Assembly: GCF_026616205.1 (NCBI RefSeq)
Contig: NZ_JANHGR010000002.1
Location: 372,001 to 436,000 of the forward strand
DNA length: 64,000 nucleotides
Reading direction: 5' to 3'
Source: Halolamina litorea
Lineage (GTDB): Archaea > Halobacteriota > Halobacteria > Halobacteriales > Haloferacaceae
Part shown: positions 15,656-24,337 of the stretch, piece by piece
Layout of the letters: every line of letters begins with the position of its first letter
How positions within the stretch are numbered: position 1 is the first letter of the stretch
Made by a program: the position numbers and the translations under genes
The notes under the pieces: model-generated
Database searches by the model: none
Told to the model about the DNA's origin: nothing
The model's input: the letters and a program-made list of their open reading frames with translations, nothing else

Positions 15656-16942
15656 ATGTGGCCGAGCGCTCCGGTAGCACCGACACTCGCTGCGGCGACG
15701 CTCCCCTTCGGCGTCCCGACCGGCCCCGCAGTCGCCCCGCGCCTTCTCGTACCGGTCACGCTGGCGACGCTCGCTGGCTGCCTGCTCGGCACCTGCTCGG
15801 GGTTGGTGCCGGGGCTGCACGCGAACAACTTCGCCCTCCTGCTTGCGGGGGCCGCCCCCGCAGCCCCCGTCGACCCGCTCCCGCTCGGCGCGGCGATGCT
15901 CGCCGCCGGCGTCGTCCACACCTTCCTCGACATCGTCCCCTCGCTCGCCCTCGGCGTGCCCGACGGCGCGATGGCGGCCGCGGCGCTCCCCGGCCACCGA
16001 CTCGTGCTGCGAGGCCGCGGGCGCGAGGCCCTCAGACTCTCCGCGCTGGGGTCGGGCGCCGCCGTGGCCGTCGCGGTGCCGCTCGCGTTCCCCGTGACGT
16101 GGGCGATGGTCCGACTGGCGCCGCTGCTGACCGCGTGGTTCCCGGCCGTCGCCGCCGCGGTGCTCGGACTCCTGCTCCTCACTGAACCGTCCCACCGTGC
16201 TCGGCTCGCCGGCCTGCTCGCGTTCGCGGCGTCGACGGCTCTCGGGGCCGTGACGCTCGACCTCTCGCTCTCCGGCCCGGTCGCCGGCGGGGTGCTCGCG
16301 CCGCTGTTCGGCGGCCTGTTCGGCGCGCCGGTCCTCCTCGACGCGCTCGACGGCGGCGGGGTCCCCGAGCAGGCCGACGCCCGGCTGGCGATCCCGCCGC
16401 GGGATTTGGGTATCTCCGCGGCTGCGGGCGGGCTCTCGGGCGCGGCGGTGGGCTACCTCCCGGGCGTCTCGGCGGGCGTCGCCGCCACCATCTCGCTCCC
16501 CGCGGTACCGGCCCGGAGCGACCTTCGGGGGTTCGTCGTCGCCACCAGCGGCGCCAACAGTTCGACGGCGGTGTTCGCCCTCTTCGCGCTGGTCGCGCTC
16601 GGGTCGCCCCGGTCGGGCGTGCTCGTGGCCGTCGACGACGCCGGTGTTCCCCCAGCGCTCTCGGTGCTCCTTCCGGCGGTCGTCGTCGCCGCCGCGGTGG
16701 GGTTCGTGCTCGTCGGCGTCCTCGGCGACGCCGCCTTCAGGGTGGTCTCACAGCTCGACCAGCGACGGCTGGCGCTCGCGGTCCTCTGCCTTCTCGTCGC
16801 GCTCTCCTCGCTCTTCGCGGGGCTCGCCGGCGTCGCGGTGTTTGCGCTCGCGACGCTCACGGGGGTGGTGGCGGTGCGGATCGGCGCGCGCCGAGTCTAC
16901 CTCATGGGGGTGTTGCTCGGCCCGTTGGCGCTCGGCCTCTAA
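15656..16942 (+). CDS. TctA/DUF112-type permease
   Basis: A 428-residue polytopic membrane protein of the archaeal branch of TctA (tripartite tricarboxylate transporter large subunit). The first conserved hairpin is GTCSGLVPGLHANNFALLLAG and the pseudo-repeat GAAVGYLPGVSAGVAATISLP appears in the second half, as expected for the inverted-repeat TctA architecture. VHTFLDIVPSLALGVPDGAM is also typical. No TctB or periplasmic TctC gene is nearby, so the substrate and partners are unknown. Its 3' end overlaps the convergent YdjM-like gene by 4 bp. Confidence 0.85.
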   Translation: MWPSAPVAPTLAAATLPFGVPTGPAVAPRLLVPVTLATLAGCLLGTCSGLVPGLHANNFALLLAGAAPAAPVDPLPLGAAMLAAGVVHTFLDIVPSLALGVPDGAMAAAALPGHRLVLRGRGREALRLSALGSGAAVAVAVPLAFPVTWAMVRLAPLLTAWFPAVAAAVLGLLLLTEPSHRARLAGLLAFAASTALGAVTLDLSLSGPVAGGVLAPLFGGLFGAPVLLDALDGGGVPEQADARLAIPPRDLGISAAAGGLSGAAVGYLPGVSAGVAATISLPAVPARSDLRGFVVATSGANSSTAVFALFALVALGSPRSGVLVAVDDAGVPPALSVLLPAVVVAAAVGFVLVGVLGDAAFRVVSQLDQRRLALAVLCLLVALSSLFAGLAGVAVFALATLTGVVAVRIGARRVYLMGVLLGPLALGL

Positions 16943-17883
16943 AGCAGCACGTACGCGACGGCGTAAGCGACGCCGGCGACGGTGACCGCCGTCAGCCCGG
17001 TGATCGCCGCGGAGATCGCGTCGGGGCGCTCGATGGCGATGTCGGGCAGTCGGACCCGCGGGGTGGTGCCGATCATCCCGACCGCGAGCACCGAGAACAC
17101 GAACTGGTAGGAGGAGTCGATCGTCGGCGCGGGGATCGCCAGCACCGCCAGTGCGTAGCCGACGCCGGCGACCGCGCGGAAGTCGATCGCCTCCCGAACC
17201 GGCCGTTCGAGCAGCCAGAGCCCGACCAGCAGGCCGGCCCAGATCGCGGCGAGTTCGATGCCGAACGCGCCAAGCAGGTGGAGCGTCGCGTCAGTCGAGA
17301 GCGCGATCCGCTCGGTCACCAACGGCGCGTTTATCGGGTAGAGGAACGCCGGCGGCTCGCCGGTCACGAGGTCGCCGAACGGGTGTGACACCAGAGCGAC
17401 GACGGCGACGGCGAACGTCATCCCGGCGTCGACGGCGCTGTAGCGGCCCGCGGCCTCGGCGACCGCGGCGGCGGCGAGGACGAACAGCGCCATCACCGCG
17501 CCGCCGAGGACGCCGCTGACCAGCGCGGTGACGGCACAGAGCCCGGCGCCGAGCAGGGCGGCGACGCCGAGCCACGCGGGGGCGTCCGTGCGCCGGCCGT
17601 GAAGCCACGCACCGGCGAGCCCGGCAGCGACGGGGGCGACGACGAGCGAGTGGGTGATCGTGCGGTGGACGGCCGTACTGGCCTCCCAGAAGGACCGAAC
17701 GGTGCCCGCGGCGCCGCCCTCGGCGCCGACGAGGCCGACGAGCGCGTAGGCCATATCCACGTCAGGGGCCGCCGCGAACGCCGCCGCGAGGGCGCCGAGC
17801 AGGAGACCGGTTTCCCGGTCCCGCAGCAGCGCTGCTCCGCCGCCGACGAGCGCGAACGCCAACAGCGCGTGCCCGACGAACAT
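16939..17883 (-). CDS. YdjM/DUF457 membrane-bound metal-dependent hydrolase
   Basis: A 314-residue membrane protein with N-terminal MFVGHALLAFALVGG and the DUF457 metal site pattern AAPDVDMAYALVG ... STAVHRTITHSLVV ... LVSHPFGDLVTGEPP, in which His8, the Asp pair, HRTITH and SHPFGD probably bind a metal. Family members are membrane hydrolases of unknown substrate, induced by DNA damage in bacteria (YdjM). Here it is convergent with the TctA-like permease. The start ATG 17883 gives the conserved first residues. Confidence 0.85.
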   Translation of the reverse strand: MFVGHALLAFALVGGGAALLRDRETGLLLGALAAAFAAAPDVDMAYALVGLVGAEGGAAGTVRSFWEASTAVHRTITHSLVVAPVAAGLAGAWLHGRRTDAPAWLGVAALLGAGLCAVTALVSGVLGGAVMALFVLAAAAVAEAAGRYSAVDAGMTFAVAVVALVSHPFGDLVTGEPPAFLYPINAPLVTERIALSTDATLHLLGAFGIELAAIWAGLLVGLWLLERPVREAIDFRAVAGVGYALAVLAIPAPTIDSSYQFVFSVLAVGMIGTTPRVRLPDIAIERPDAISAAITGLTAVTVAGVAYAVAYVLL

Positions 17884-17937
17884 TAGCCCCTCTTGGCAGT
17901 TGGGCGTGATAAGCCTCTCGGCGGCTGTGTTAGCGCT

Positions 17938-18666
17938 TCACTCTGTCGCATCGCGCCAGTCGCCGGCCGGCCCCTCCGACTTGCCGCCGTCGGTGCTCGC
18001 GCGCCGTCCGGCGTCCGTGCTCGCGGAGTCCGTCGACTCCCCGGCTGGCGTGTCAGTTTCCTCCTCGACCGATGCGTCGTTCCCGCCGTCGGCGGGCGTG
18101 TCACCGCCCTCACTGTCCGGGCTCTCGGCGTCCTCGAGTTTGGTCCACTTCTTCTCGATCTCGGCGTTACCCCGCACGACCGTGTCCTCGTTCTCGTCGG
18201 TGAAGCGGGTCTTTCGCAGTTCGATCGACTCGACGGTGCCGGAGATGTCGCCGACTTTCACCTCGTCGCCCGGCATGAAGTCCGGGTCCCGGAGGAGGTA
18301 GACGCCGGCGACGGCGTCGGCGATCATGTTCGACAGCGAGTACGACACCCCGAGGGCGAGAAAGCCCGCCGCGGTCCCCATCGAGGAGGCGATCTCGTCG
18401 AGACCGACGATCGAGAGGAAGGAGAGCCCGATCCCGAACCAGAGGAACGCCGCCACGACGGTGGCGGTAAAGCGGCGGTAGACGGCGTCTTCCTGGTCGA
18501 GCGTCCGGCTCAACACCGTGCGGACGACGATCATCACGAGCTTCGCGAGCACGCCCGCGAGGACGAGGAAGATCAGCCCGGCGAGGATCCGCGGGATCGC
18601 GGCGGCGATGTCGCCGACGAACCGGTCGATCCCCTCCTGAACGACCCCGAGTTGGAGCGGCAGCAT
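17938..18666 (-). CDS. mscS: Small-conductance mechanosensitive channel, MscS family
   Basis: A 242-residue MscS-type channel. Three N-terminal helices lead to the pore helix GTAAGFLALGVSYSLSNMIADAVAGVYLL, then the MscS beta domain (DPDFMPGDEVKVGDISGTVESIELRKTRF). The usual C-terminal alpha/beta vestibule is largely replaced by an acidic Ser/Thr/Asp-rich disordered tail of about 70 residues. It should relieve pressure on osmotic downshock. The start ATG 18666 is chosen because the only upstream in-frame option is TTG. Confidence 0.88.
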   Translation of the reverse strand: MLPLQLGVVQEGIDRFVGDIAAAIPRILAGLIFLVLAGVLAKLVMIVVRTVLSRTLDQEDAVYRRFTATVVAAFLWFGIGLSFLSIVGLDEIASSMGTAAGFLALGVSYSLSNMIADAVAGVYLLRDPDFMPGDEVKVGDISGTVESIELRKTRFTDENEDTVVRGNAEIEKKWTKLEDAESPDSEGGDTPADGGNDASVEEETDTPAGESTDSASTDAGRRASTDGGKSEGPAGDWRDATE

Positions 18667-18785
18667 ACGCTGGTGGTCGGGAGTCAGACGCAAAAAGGTA
18701 GGAGCCGCAGTCGTCGCGAGCCGTCACCAGAACGTGGAGCGTTCCGGGCGGCGAACGGGCCGACCGCTCTCGTTGCCGTGGTCGC

Positions 18786-19097
18786 TTAGGCCGCCCGGTG
18801 AACCTCGTGGTTCCCGTCGTCGTCCACGCCGATGATCGCCCACTCGCCGTCGGGCGCCTGTTCGGTCAGCCGCTCGTCGAGTTCGTCAACGCAGTCGGTC
18901 CACGTCACGAGGCATTCGAGGCCATACTCCCCGTCGAGGGTTCCCGGTCGGGTGGCGTCCTCAGCGCAAAGTGTCCGTACCCGGACGGACCGCCACTTCC
19001 GCTGTGCGATGAACTCCGGCCCGTCGCCGGAGATCGCGTAGCCGAGGCGTTCGAACACGCTCCGTGCTTCCTCGTTCGGTGGAACCGTACGCGCCAT
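18786..19097 (-). CDS. Conserved haloarchaeal protein of unknown function
   Basis: A 103-residue soluble protein starting MARTVPPNEEARSVFERLGY. It is predicted alpha/beta, with two cysteines (LCAED, ECLVTWTDC) and the end GVDDDGNHEVHRAA. I do not recognise a characterised family. It lies 61 nt downstream of gltB on the same strand, so it may be transcribed as its distal gene. Confidence 0.65.
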   Translation of the reverse strand: MARTVPPNEEARSVFERLGYAISGDGPEFIAQRKWRSVRVRTLCAEDATRPGTLDGEYGLECLVTWTDCVDELDERLTEQAPDGEWAIIGVDDDGNHEVHRAA

Positions 19098-19158
19098 GCA
19101 CGTGAGCATTGGGTTGCAACCCTGTTAAGTGTGTGGGTAGTTCTCACGGTAGGCGTAC

Positions 19159-22100
19159 TCAGTCGCCGGTCGACGCCGATCGTGGCGGACGGGCGACGGT
19201 TCCCTCGGCGGCGGCGGGCGGGCTGTCGCGCACGTCCTCACGTCCCTCCTCGTCGATGACGCGGCTGTAGGCGTCAGGCATCACCTTCGTGAACGCCGCG
19301 AGCGTCGCCTCCCAGTTCTCCAGTAGTTCCCGGGCGCGCTTGCTGTCGGTGTGGGCGAGGTGGTTCTCGACCAGTCGGCGGAGCACGCGCTCGTCCTTCT
19401 CGCTCAGCCCCGAGAGCGTCACCATCCCGGTGTTCGCGCAGTCCTCGACGTCGCCGTCGGGGTCGTGGACGTAGGCGACGCCGCCGGACATCCCCGCGGC
19501 GAAGTTCTTGCCGACGCCGCCGAGGACGGCGACGATGCCGCCGGTCATGTACTCACAGCCGTGGTCGCCGACGCCCTCGACGACGGCCGTGGCGCCGGAG
19601 TTCCGCACCGCGAAGCGCTCGCCGGCGGTCCCCTCGACGTACAGTTCGCCGTCTGTCGCGCCGTAGAGCGAGACGTTCCCCACGAGGGTGTTCTCGGCCG
19701 GGTCGAACGGGACGTCGTCGGGCGTCCGGACGACCAGTCGGCCCCCGGAGAGCCCCTTCCCGACGTAGTCGTTGGCAGCGCCGGTCAGCCCCAGCGTGAC
19801 GCCGCGCTTGCAGAACGCCCCGAAGGACTGGCCGGCGGTACCGGTCAGGTCCGCTTGGATCGTGTCTTCGGGCAGCCCGTCCAGTCCGACGCGCTCGGCG
19901 ATCTCGCCGGAGAGCATCGTTCCGACCGCGCGGTCGGCGTTGGTCACCTCGCGGTCGAGGTGGACGGGTCGACCGTCGGCGAGGGCGGCCTCGGCGGCGT
20001 CGATCAGGTCGTGGTCGTAGTGGTCCTCGATCCCCGGATGGGCCTGTTCGCGGACCTTCCGGCGCGGGCCGTCGCCCACCTCTGCGAGGATCGGCGAGAG
20101 GTCGAGTTGGCTCGCACGCGGGTGGTCGGTCTCCCCTTGGGTCAACAGGTCGGGGCGGCCGACCATCTCGTCGAGGTCGGTGAAGCCGAGTTCGGCCATG
20201 ATCTCCCGGAGCTGTTTCGCGACGAACGTCACGTAGTTGATGACGTGGTCCGGTTCGCCGGGGAATCGGTCCCGGAGGTCGGGGTCCTGGGTGGCGACGC
20301 CGACCGGGCAGGTGTTCTCGTGGCACTGGCGGGCCATCACGCAGCCGGAGGTGATGAGCGACGCCGTACCGAAGACGTACTCCTCGGCGCCGAGCGCGGC
20401 GGCGACGGCCACGTCGCGGCCGGTCTTGAAGCCGCCGTCGACGCTCACCCGGATTCGGTCACGAAGCCCCGTCATCCGCAGGAACTGGGTCGCCTCGGCG
20501 AGCCCGAGCTCCCACGGCAGGCCGGCGTTCTTGATCGACGTTTTCGGCGAGGCGCCGGTGCCGCCGTCGTGGCCGGAGACGTGGAGCACGTCCGCGTTGG
20601 CCTTGGCGACGCCGGCGGCGATGGTGCCGATGCCGTCCTCCGAGACCAGCTTCACGTTCACGTCGGCGTCGGGGTTGGCCGACTTCAGGTCGAAGATGAG
20701 CTGTTTCAGGTCCTCGATGGAGTAGATGTCGTGCAGCGGCGGCGGCGAGATGAGGCCGACGCCGGGCGTCGCGTGGCGCACGTGGGCGATCATCTCGTTG
20801 ACCTTGCTCCCCGGGAGGTGGCCGCCCTCGCCGGGCTTGGAGCCTTGGGCCATCTTGATCTGGATCTCGTCGGCGGCGCCGAGGTAGTCGGCGGTGACGC
20901 CGAATCGGCCGGAGGCGACCTGCTTGACCGCACAGGTGCGCTCGGTGTCGAAGCGTTCCGGCGGCTCGCCGCCCTCGCCGGTGTTTGCCTTCCCGCCGGT
21001 GCGGTTCATCGCGATGGCGTTGTTCTCGTGGGCCTCCGGCGAGAGGCTGCCCAGACTCATCGCCGCCGTCGAGAAGCGTTCGACGAGCGATTCGACCGGC
21101 TCGACCTCCTCGACGCCGACGGGGTCGCGGTCGCTGTCGAACTCAAGCAGGCCGCGCAGGCTCTGCGGGCCGCCGTCGTCGTTCTCGACCAACTCCACGA
21201 ACTCCTCGTAGATGGCGTAGTCGCCCGAGCGAACGGCCTGCTGGAGGGTGCCCGTCGTCTTTCGGTTCCATCCGTGGCGGATGCCGCCGGTGCGGCTCTC
21301 GTACTCGCCCTGGCGTTCGAGGTCCGGGTCGGCGTCGCCGTCGTCGAAGCCGACCGCGTGGCGCCCGCGGAGGTCCGCCTCGATGCCGTCGAGGCCGACG
21401 CCGTCGGTGCGGATGCGGGTGCCCTCGAAGTACTCCGCGACGAGGTCCTCGTCGAGGCCGACGGCCTCGAACACCTGCGCGCCGCGGTAGCTCTCGACCG
21501 TCGAAATCCCCATCTTGGCCATCGTCTTCAGGAGGCCGTCCTCCAGCGCTTCGACGTAGGCCGCGACCGACTCGTCGAGGTCGGCGCCGTCGGGACCGGC
21601 GACGGTGTCGGCGATGGTCTGGTAGGCGAGGTAGGGGTTCACCGCGCCGGCGCCGTAGCCGATCAGCGCGGCGACGTGGTGGACCTCGCGGGGGTCGCCG
21701 GACTCGACGACGAGGCCGGAGTGGTTCCGGAGGCCGTTCCGGACCAGTTCGTGGTGGACCGCGCCGGTCGCCAGCAGGCTCGGGATGGCCAGCCGGCCGG
21801 GACCGATCGCTCGGTCCGAGAGGACGACGATGTCGGCGCCGGCCTGAATGGCTGCGGTCGCGTCGGCGCGGAGGTCCTCGACGGCCGTTTCGAGGTCGGT
21901 CTCGGGGTCGAAGGTGATGTCCACGACCGCGCTCTCGAGGCCGTCGTCGCCGCCGAGGTCCCTGATCCGCCCGGTCGCGTCGTCGGTGAGGACCGGCGAG
22001 TCGAGCACCAACTGTCGGGCGTGTTCGGGGCTCTCGTCGAGGAGATTGCGCTGGTGGCCGAGCCGGGTTTCGAGGGAGGTCACCAGTTCCTCCCGGATGT

Positions 22101-23685
22101 AGTCGATCGGCGGGTTCGACACCTGCGCGAACAGCTGCTTGAAGTAGCTGAACAGCGGGCGCTCGTGGTTCGCGAGCGCCGAGATCGGCGTGTCGTCGCC
22201 CATCGAGCCGACCGGGTCCTTCCCGTCGCGGGCCATCGGCTCGATCATGTGGTCCAGTTGGTCGTGGGTGTAGCCGAAGGCGGCCTGTCTGGCCCGGAGC
22301 GGGTCGGTGTCGCTCCGGGGGCTCATCGACGCCCGCTCGGGGAGCCGTCGCTGCTCCTGTTCGATCCAGTCGCCGTACTTCGCGTCGGTGAGGTCGTCGA
22401 ACACCTCCTCGTCGGGGACGATTCGGCCCTCGCCGGGGTCCGCGACGAGCAGTTGGCCGGGTGCGAGTCGGTCGCGGCGCTCGATCTCGGCGGGGTCGGT
22501 GTCGAGTGCGCCGACCTCGGAGGCCATGATCAGCCGACCCTCGGTGGTCACTTCGTAGCGGCAGGGGCGCAGGCCGTTGCGATCCAACGCGGCCGCCACT
22601 TTCTCGCCGTCGGTGGCGACGACGAGCGCGGGGCCGTCCCACGGCTCGATCAGGCTGGCGTGGTAGTCGTAGAAATCAGTCCGGTCGGCCGGCATCGCGT
22701 CGTCGCCCCGGTACGCCTCCGGGATCAGCATCCGCAGGGCGTGTTCGACGCTCCGGCCCGTGTTCGTCAGCAGTTCGAGCGTGTTGTCGACGCTGGCGGT
22801 GTCGGACTGCTCGGGGTCGTCGACGATCGGTTTGAGGCTGTCGAGGTCGTCACCGAACGCCTCGTCCGCGAGGTCGGTCTCGCGGGCGCGCATCCAGTTG
22901 ACGTTCCCCCGGATGGTGTTGAACTCGCCGTTGTGGACGATCCCGCGGTAGGGATGTGCGAGGTGCCACGCGCCGAGCGTGTTCGTCGAGAAGCGCGCGT
23001 GGACCAGCGCGATGGCCGAGGTCATGCGCTCGTCGCGGAGGTCGGGGAAGTAGCCGGGGAGTTGGCGGCTGGTGAGTAGTCCCTTGTAGACGACGCGCTG
23101 GCGGTCGAGTGAGCAGACGTAGAAGCGCTCGGCGGCGGTGGCGTCGATGTCGCCGTCGTCGTCGACGGCGTGTTCGATCTCCTTGCGTGCGAGGTAGAGC
23201 GCGCGGTCGAACGCCTCCGTCTCGAGGCCGTCGGGGGCGACGAAGACCTGCCACACCTCGGGTTCGGACTCGCGGGCGGTCTCGCCCAGTTCCGCGTTGT
23301 CCGTCGGGACCTCCCGCCACGCGATGTGTTCGATGTCGCGCTCGGCGAGGCCGGCCTCGAACCGGTCCATCAGCCCCCGGCGGCTGTCGGCGTCCTCGGG
23401 GAAGAACACCGTGCCGACGGCGTACGTCTCGGGCAGATCGGCGTCGACGACGGCGTCGAAGAACTCGTCGGGGCGTTGGAGCATGATGCCCGCGCCGTCG
23501 CCGGTGTCGGGTTCGGCGCCGGTCGCGCCGCGGTGTTCGAGGTTGCCCAGCAGTTCGAGCGCGTCGGCCACCGTCCGGTGGGACGCGCCGTTCTCGAGGT
23601 CGACGACCGCCCCGAGGCCGCAGTTGGCCCGCGTGTCGGCCGGATCGGCCAGCCCGGGGTGTCCATCCGTGTTACAGTTTGCCAT
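19159..23685 (-). CDS. gltB: Glutamate synthase, large subunit
   Basis: The 1508-residue protein carries all large-subunit GOGAT domains in order. The class II glutamine amidotransferase starts with a short propeptide and the nucleophile Cys22 (ANCGLGAVVDL). The central domain follows, then the FMN-binding synthase barrel (MAQGSKPGEGGHLPG, SGHDGGTGASPK) with the [3Fe-4S] cysteines CVMARQCHENTCPVG, and the C-terminal GXGXG helix (GRLVVRTP, MTGGIVAVLGGVGKNFAAGMSGG). It makes two glutamates from glutamine and 2-oxoglutarate. No gltD small subunit is adjacent, so the electron donor is probably ferredoxin or a separately encoded partner. An operator-like repeat precedes the gene. Confidence 0.97.
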   Translation of the reverse strand: MANCNTDGHPGLADPADTRANCGLGAVVDLENGASHRTVADALELLGNLEHRGATGAEPDTGDGAGIMLQRPDEFFDAVVDADLPETYAVGTVFFPEDADSRRGLMDRFEAGLAERDIEHIAWREVPTDNAELGETARESEPEVWQVFVAPDGLETEAFDRALYLARKEIEHAVDDDGDIDATAAERFYVCSLDRQRVVYKGLLTSRQLPGYFPDLRDERMTSAIALVHARFSTNTLGAWHLAHPYRGIVHNGEFNTIRGNVNWMRARETDLADEAFGDDLDSLKPIVDDPEQSDTASVDNTLELLTNTGRSVEHALRMLIPEAYRGDDAMPADRTDFYDYHASLIEPWDGPALVVATDGEKVAAALDRNGLRPCRYEVTTEGRLIMASEVGALDTDPAEIERRDRLAPGQLLVADPGEGRIVPDEEVFDDLTDAKYGDWIEQEQRRLPERASMSPRSDTDPLRARQAAFGYTHDQLDHMIEPMARDGKDPVGSMGDDTPISALANHERPLFSYFKQLFAQVSNPPIDYIREELVTSLETRLGHQRNLLDESPEHARQLVLDSPVLTDDATGRIRDLGGDDGLESAVVDITFDPETDLETAVEDLRADATAAIQAGADIVVLSDRAIGPGRLAIPSLLATGAVHHELVRNGLRNHSGLVVESGDPREVHHVAALIGYGAGAVNPYLAYQTIADTVAGPDGADLDESVAAYVEALEDGLLKTMAKMGISTVESYRGAQVFEAVGLDEDLVAEYFEGTRIRTDGVGLDGIEADLRGRHAVGFDDGDADPDLERQGEYESRTGGIRHGWNRKTTGTLQQAVRSGDYAIYEEFVELVENDDGGPQSLRGLLEFDSDRDPVGVEEVEPVESLVERFSTAAMSLGSLSPEAHENNAIAMNRTGGKANTGEGGEPPERFDTERTCAVKQVASGRFGVTADYLGAADEIQIKMAQGSKPGEGGHLPGSKVNEMIAHVRHATPGVGLISPPPLHDIYSIEDLKQLIFDLKSANPDADVNVKLVSEDGIGTIAAGVAKANADVLHVSGHDGGTGASPKTSIKNAGLPWELGLAEATQFLRMTGLRDRIRVSVDGGFKTGRDVAVAAALGAEEYVFGTASLITSGCVMARQCHENTCPVGVATQDPDLRDRFPGEPDHVINYVTFVAKQLREIMAELGFTDLDEMVGRPDLLTQGETDHPRASQLDLSPILAEVGDGPRRKVREQAHPGIEDHYDHDLIDAAEAALADGRPVHLDREVTNADRAVGTMLSGEIAERVGLDGLPEDTIQADLTGTAGQSFGAFCKRGVTLGLTGAANDYVGKGLSGGRLVVRTPDDVPFDPAENTLVGNVSLYGATDGELYVEGTAGERFAVRNSGATAVVEGVGDHGCEYMTGGIVAVLGGVGKNFAAGMSGGVAYVHDPDGDVEDCANTGMVTLSGLSEKDERVLRRLVENHLAHTDSKRARELLENWEATLAAFTKVMPDAYSRVIDEEGREDVRDSPPAAAEGTVARPPRSASTGD

Positions 23686-23686
23686 G

Positions 23687-23712
23687 GTTGTATGGTGGGA
23701 ACACCCCACAAC
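23687..23712 (-). promoter_or_regulatory. Inverted repeat between TATA box and gltB start
   Basis: A 26-bp dyad reads GTTGT-2-GGTG-4-CACC-2-ACAAC, nine paired positions per arm, ending 1 nt before the gltB ATG. The TATA-like AATAAGT (minus strand, about 23711-23718) abuts it. A repressor bound here would cover the transcription start of a leaderless mRNA. Nitrogen control of GOGAT would be a logical reason, but the regulator is unknown. Confidence 0.6.
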
Positions 23713-23820
23713 TTATTACTCTGTCCCTCGTAACACTCCGAACTTTCGTGAAGAACCGCCGTAGCAGCTCGCATACCCCCGAAACGTTGATTACCGTGTG
23801 CATCGTTACCACGGTTGGAA

Positions 23821-23997
23821 ATGCCAGACACGAAAAGTGGTCGCGAGCGGAAAGGGCGGAACAAACGCCGGCAGCTGGAGTCCCGGCTCGCTTCCCGCGA
23901 CGTCGAGACGCGCGGGGAGGCCGAGGAACTCCCCGAGCCCGACGCGGCCGACGCCGAGTATCTGGATCCCGAGGGGGGTGATCTCGTCGAAAACTAA
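23821..23997 (+). CDS. Small, highly charged haloarchaeal protein
   Basis: A 58-residue protein starting MPDTKSGRERKGRNKRRQLESRL: the first third is basic, the remainder acidic (EAEELPEPDAADAEYLDPEGGDLVEN). It has no cysteine and no hydrophobic segment, so it is probably a soluble, partly disordered protein. The codon choice matches the neighbours, which supports that it is real. It is divergent from gltB with a 135-bp spacer. Function unknown. Confidence 0.7.
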   Translation: MPDTKSGRERKGRNKRRQLESRLASRDVETRGEAEELPEPDAADAEYLDPEGGDLVEN

Positions 23998-24162
23998 CCG
24001 CCCCTCCAACGATCCCTCTACTCTTCTCTCTGCCGTCTCGCGCCCGATAGCGGTGGCGCCGGCGACAGCCTCGCCCCCGTGGGCTGATCCGGCAGCGTGA
24101 CCCGTTCCGACGCGGCGGCGTCGGCGACCACCGGGGGTCCCGACGGACCCCCGTCCGTATTC

Positions 24163-24205
24163 CATACATAAAGGCACGAAATCACGGCAAATCGTGCCAT
24201 GGCAC
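24163..24205 (+). promoter_or_regulatory. TATA-like box followed by GGCAC/GTGCC palindromes
   Basis: CATACATAAAG (about 24163-24171) is followed by the inverted repeat GGCACGA (24173-24179) and TCGTGCC (24192-24198). The right arm also belongs to a second, perfect palindrome GTGCCATGGCAC (24194-24205). Three half-sites spaced about one and a half helical turns or less look like a cooperative protein-binding region, perhaps controlling the thermosome gene 130 bp downstream or a small transcript. Confidence 0.45.
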
Positions 24206-24301
24206 AACAACACACAATTTTCCGGTTTCGAGGCGCAGTCGTCCGGTTTCCGTGGGTCGAGTCGGGCTCGACGCGGCCACCGACGGTCGCCACCTACGCA
24301 A

Positions 24302-24334
24302 GATTTATATAGAACCACCGACAATCCGTCGGTG
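24302..24334 (+). promoter_or_regulatory. Thermosome promoter with perfect inverted repeat at the start site
   Basis: GATTTATATAG (24302-24312) is a near-ideal archaeal TATA box. Directly after it, CACCGAC (24316-24322) and GTCGGTG (24328-24334) form a perfect 7-bp inverted repeat with a 5-nt spacer, ending 3 nt before the ATG. This is where a repressor would block initiation, or where the 5' end of the mRNA would fold. Heat-shock control is expected for this gene. Confidence 0.65.
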
Positions 24335-24337
24335 AAC

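Larger units (their letters stand above)
23998..24337. other. Gene-free 340-bp region upstream of the thermosome gene
   Basis: No convincing protein gene is present. The part after about 24160 is unusually A/T-rich for this genome and contains a TATA-like CATACATAAAG, a cluster of GGCAC/GTGCC half-sites and then the thermosome promoter. A 37-codon ATG frame at 24199-24312 uses A/T-rich codons unlike real genes here and ends inside the thermosome TATA box, so I do not call it as a gene. Confidence 0.6.

Noticed and set aside
19351-23079. A 1242-codon open frame antisense to glutamate synthase
   Set aside because: GC-rich haloarchaeal genes leave long open frames on the opposite strand; the gltB domains and third-position GC bias assign the coding strand clearly.
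24199-24312. 37-codon ORF starting MAQQHTIFRF upstream of the thermosome
   Set aside because: Codons are A/T-rich, unlike real genes here, and the ORF stops inside the thermosome TATA box; kept only as a regulatory-region note.
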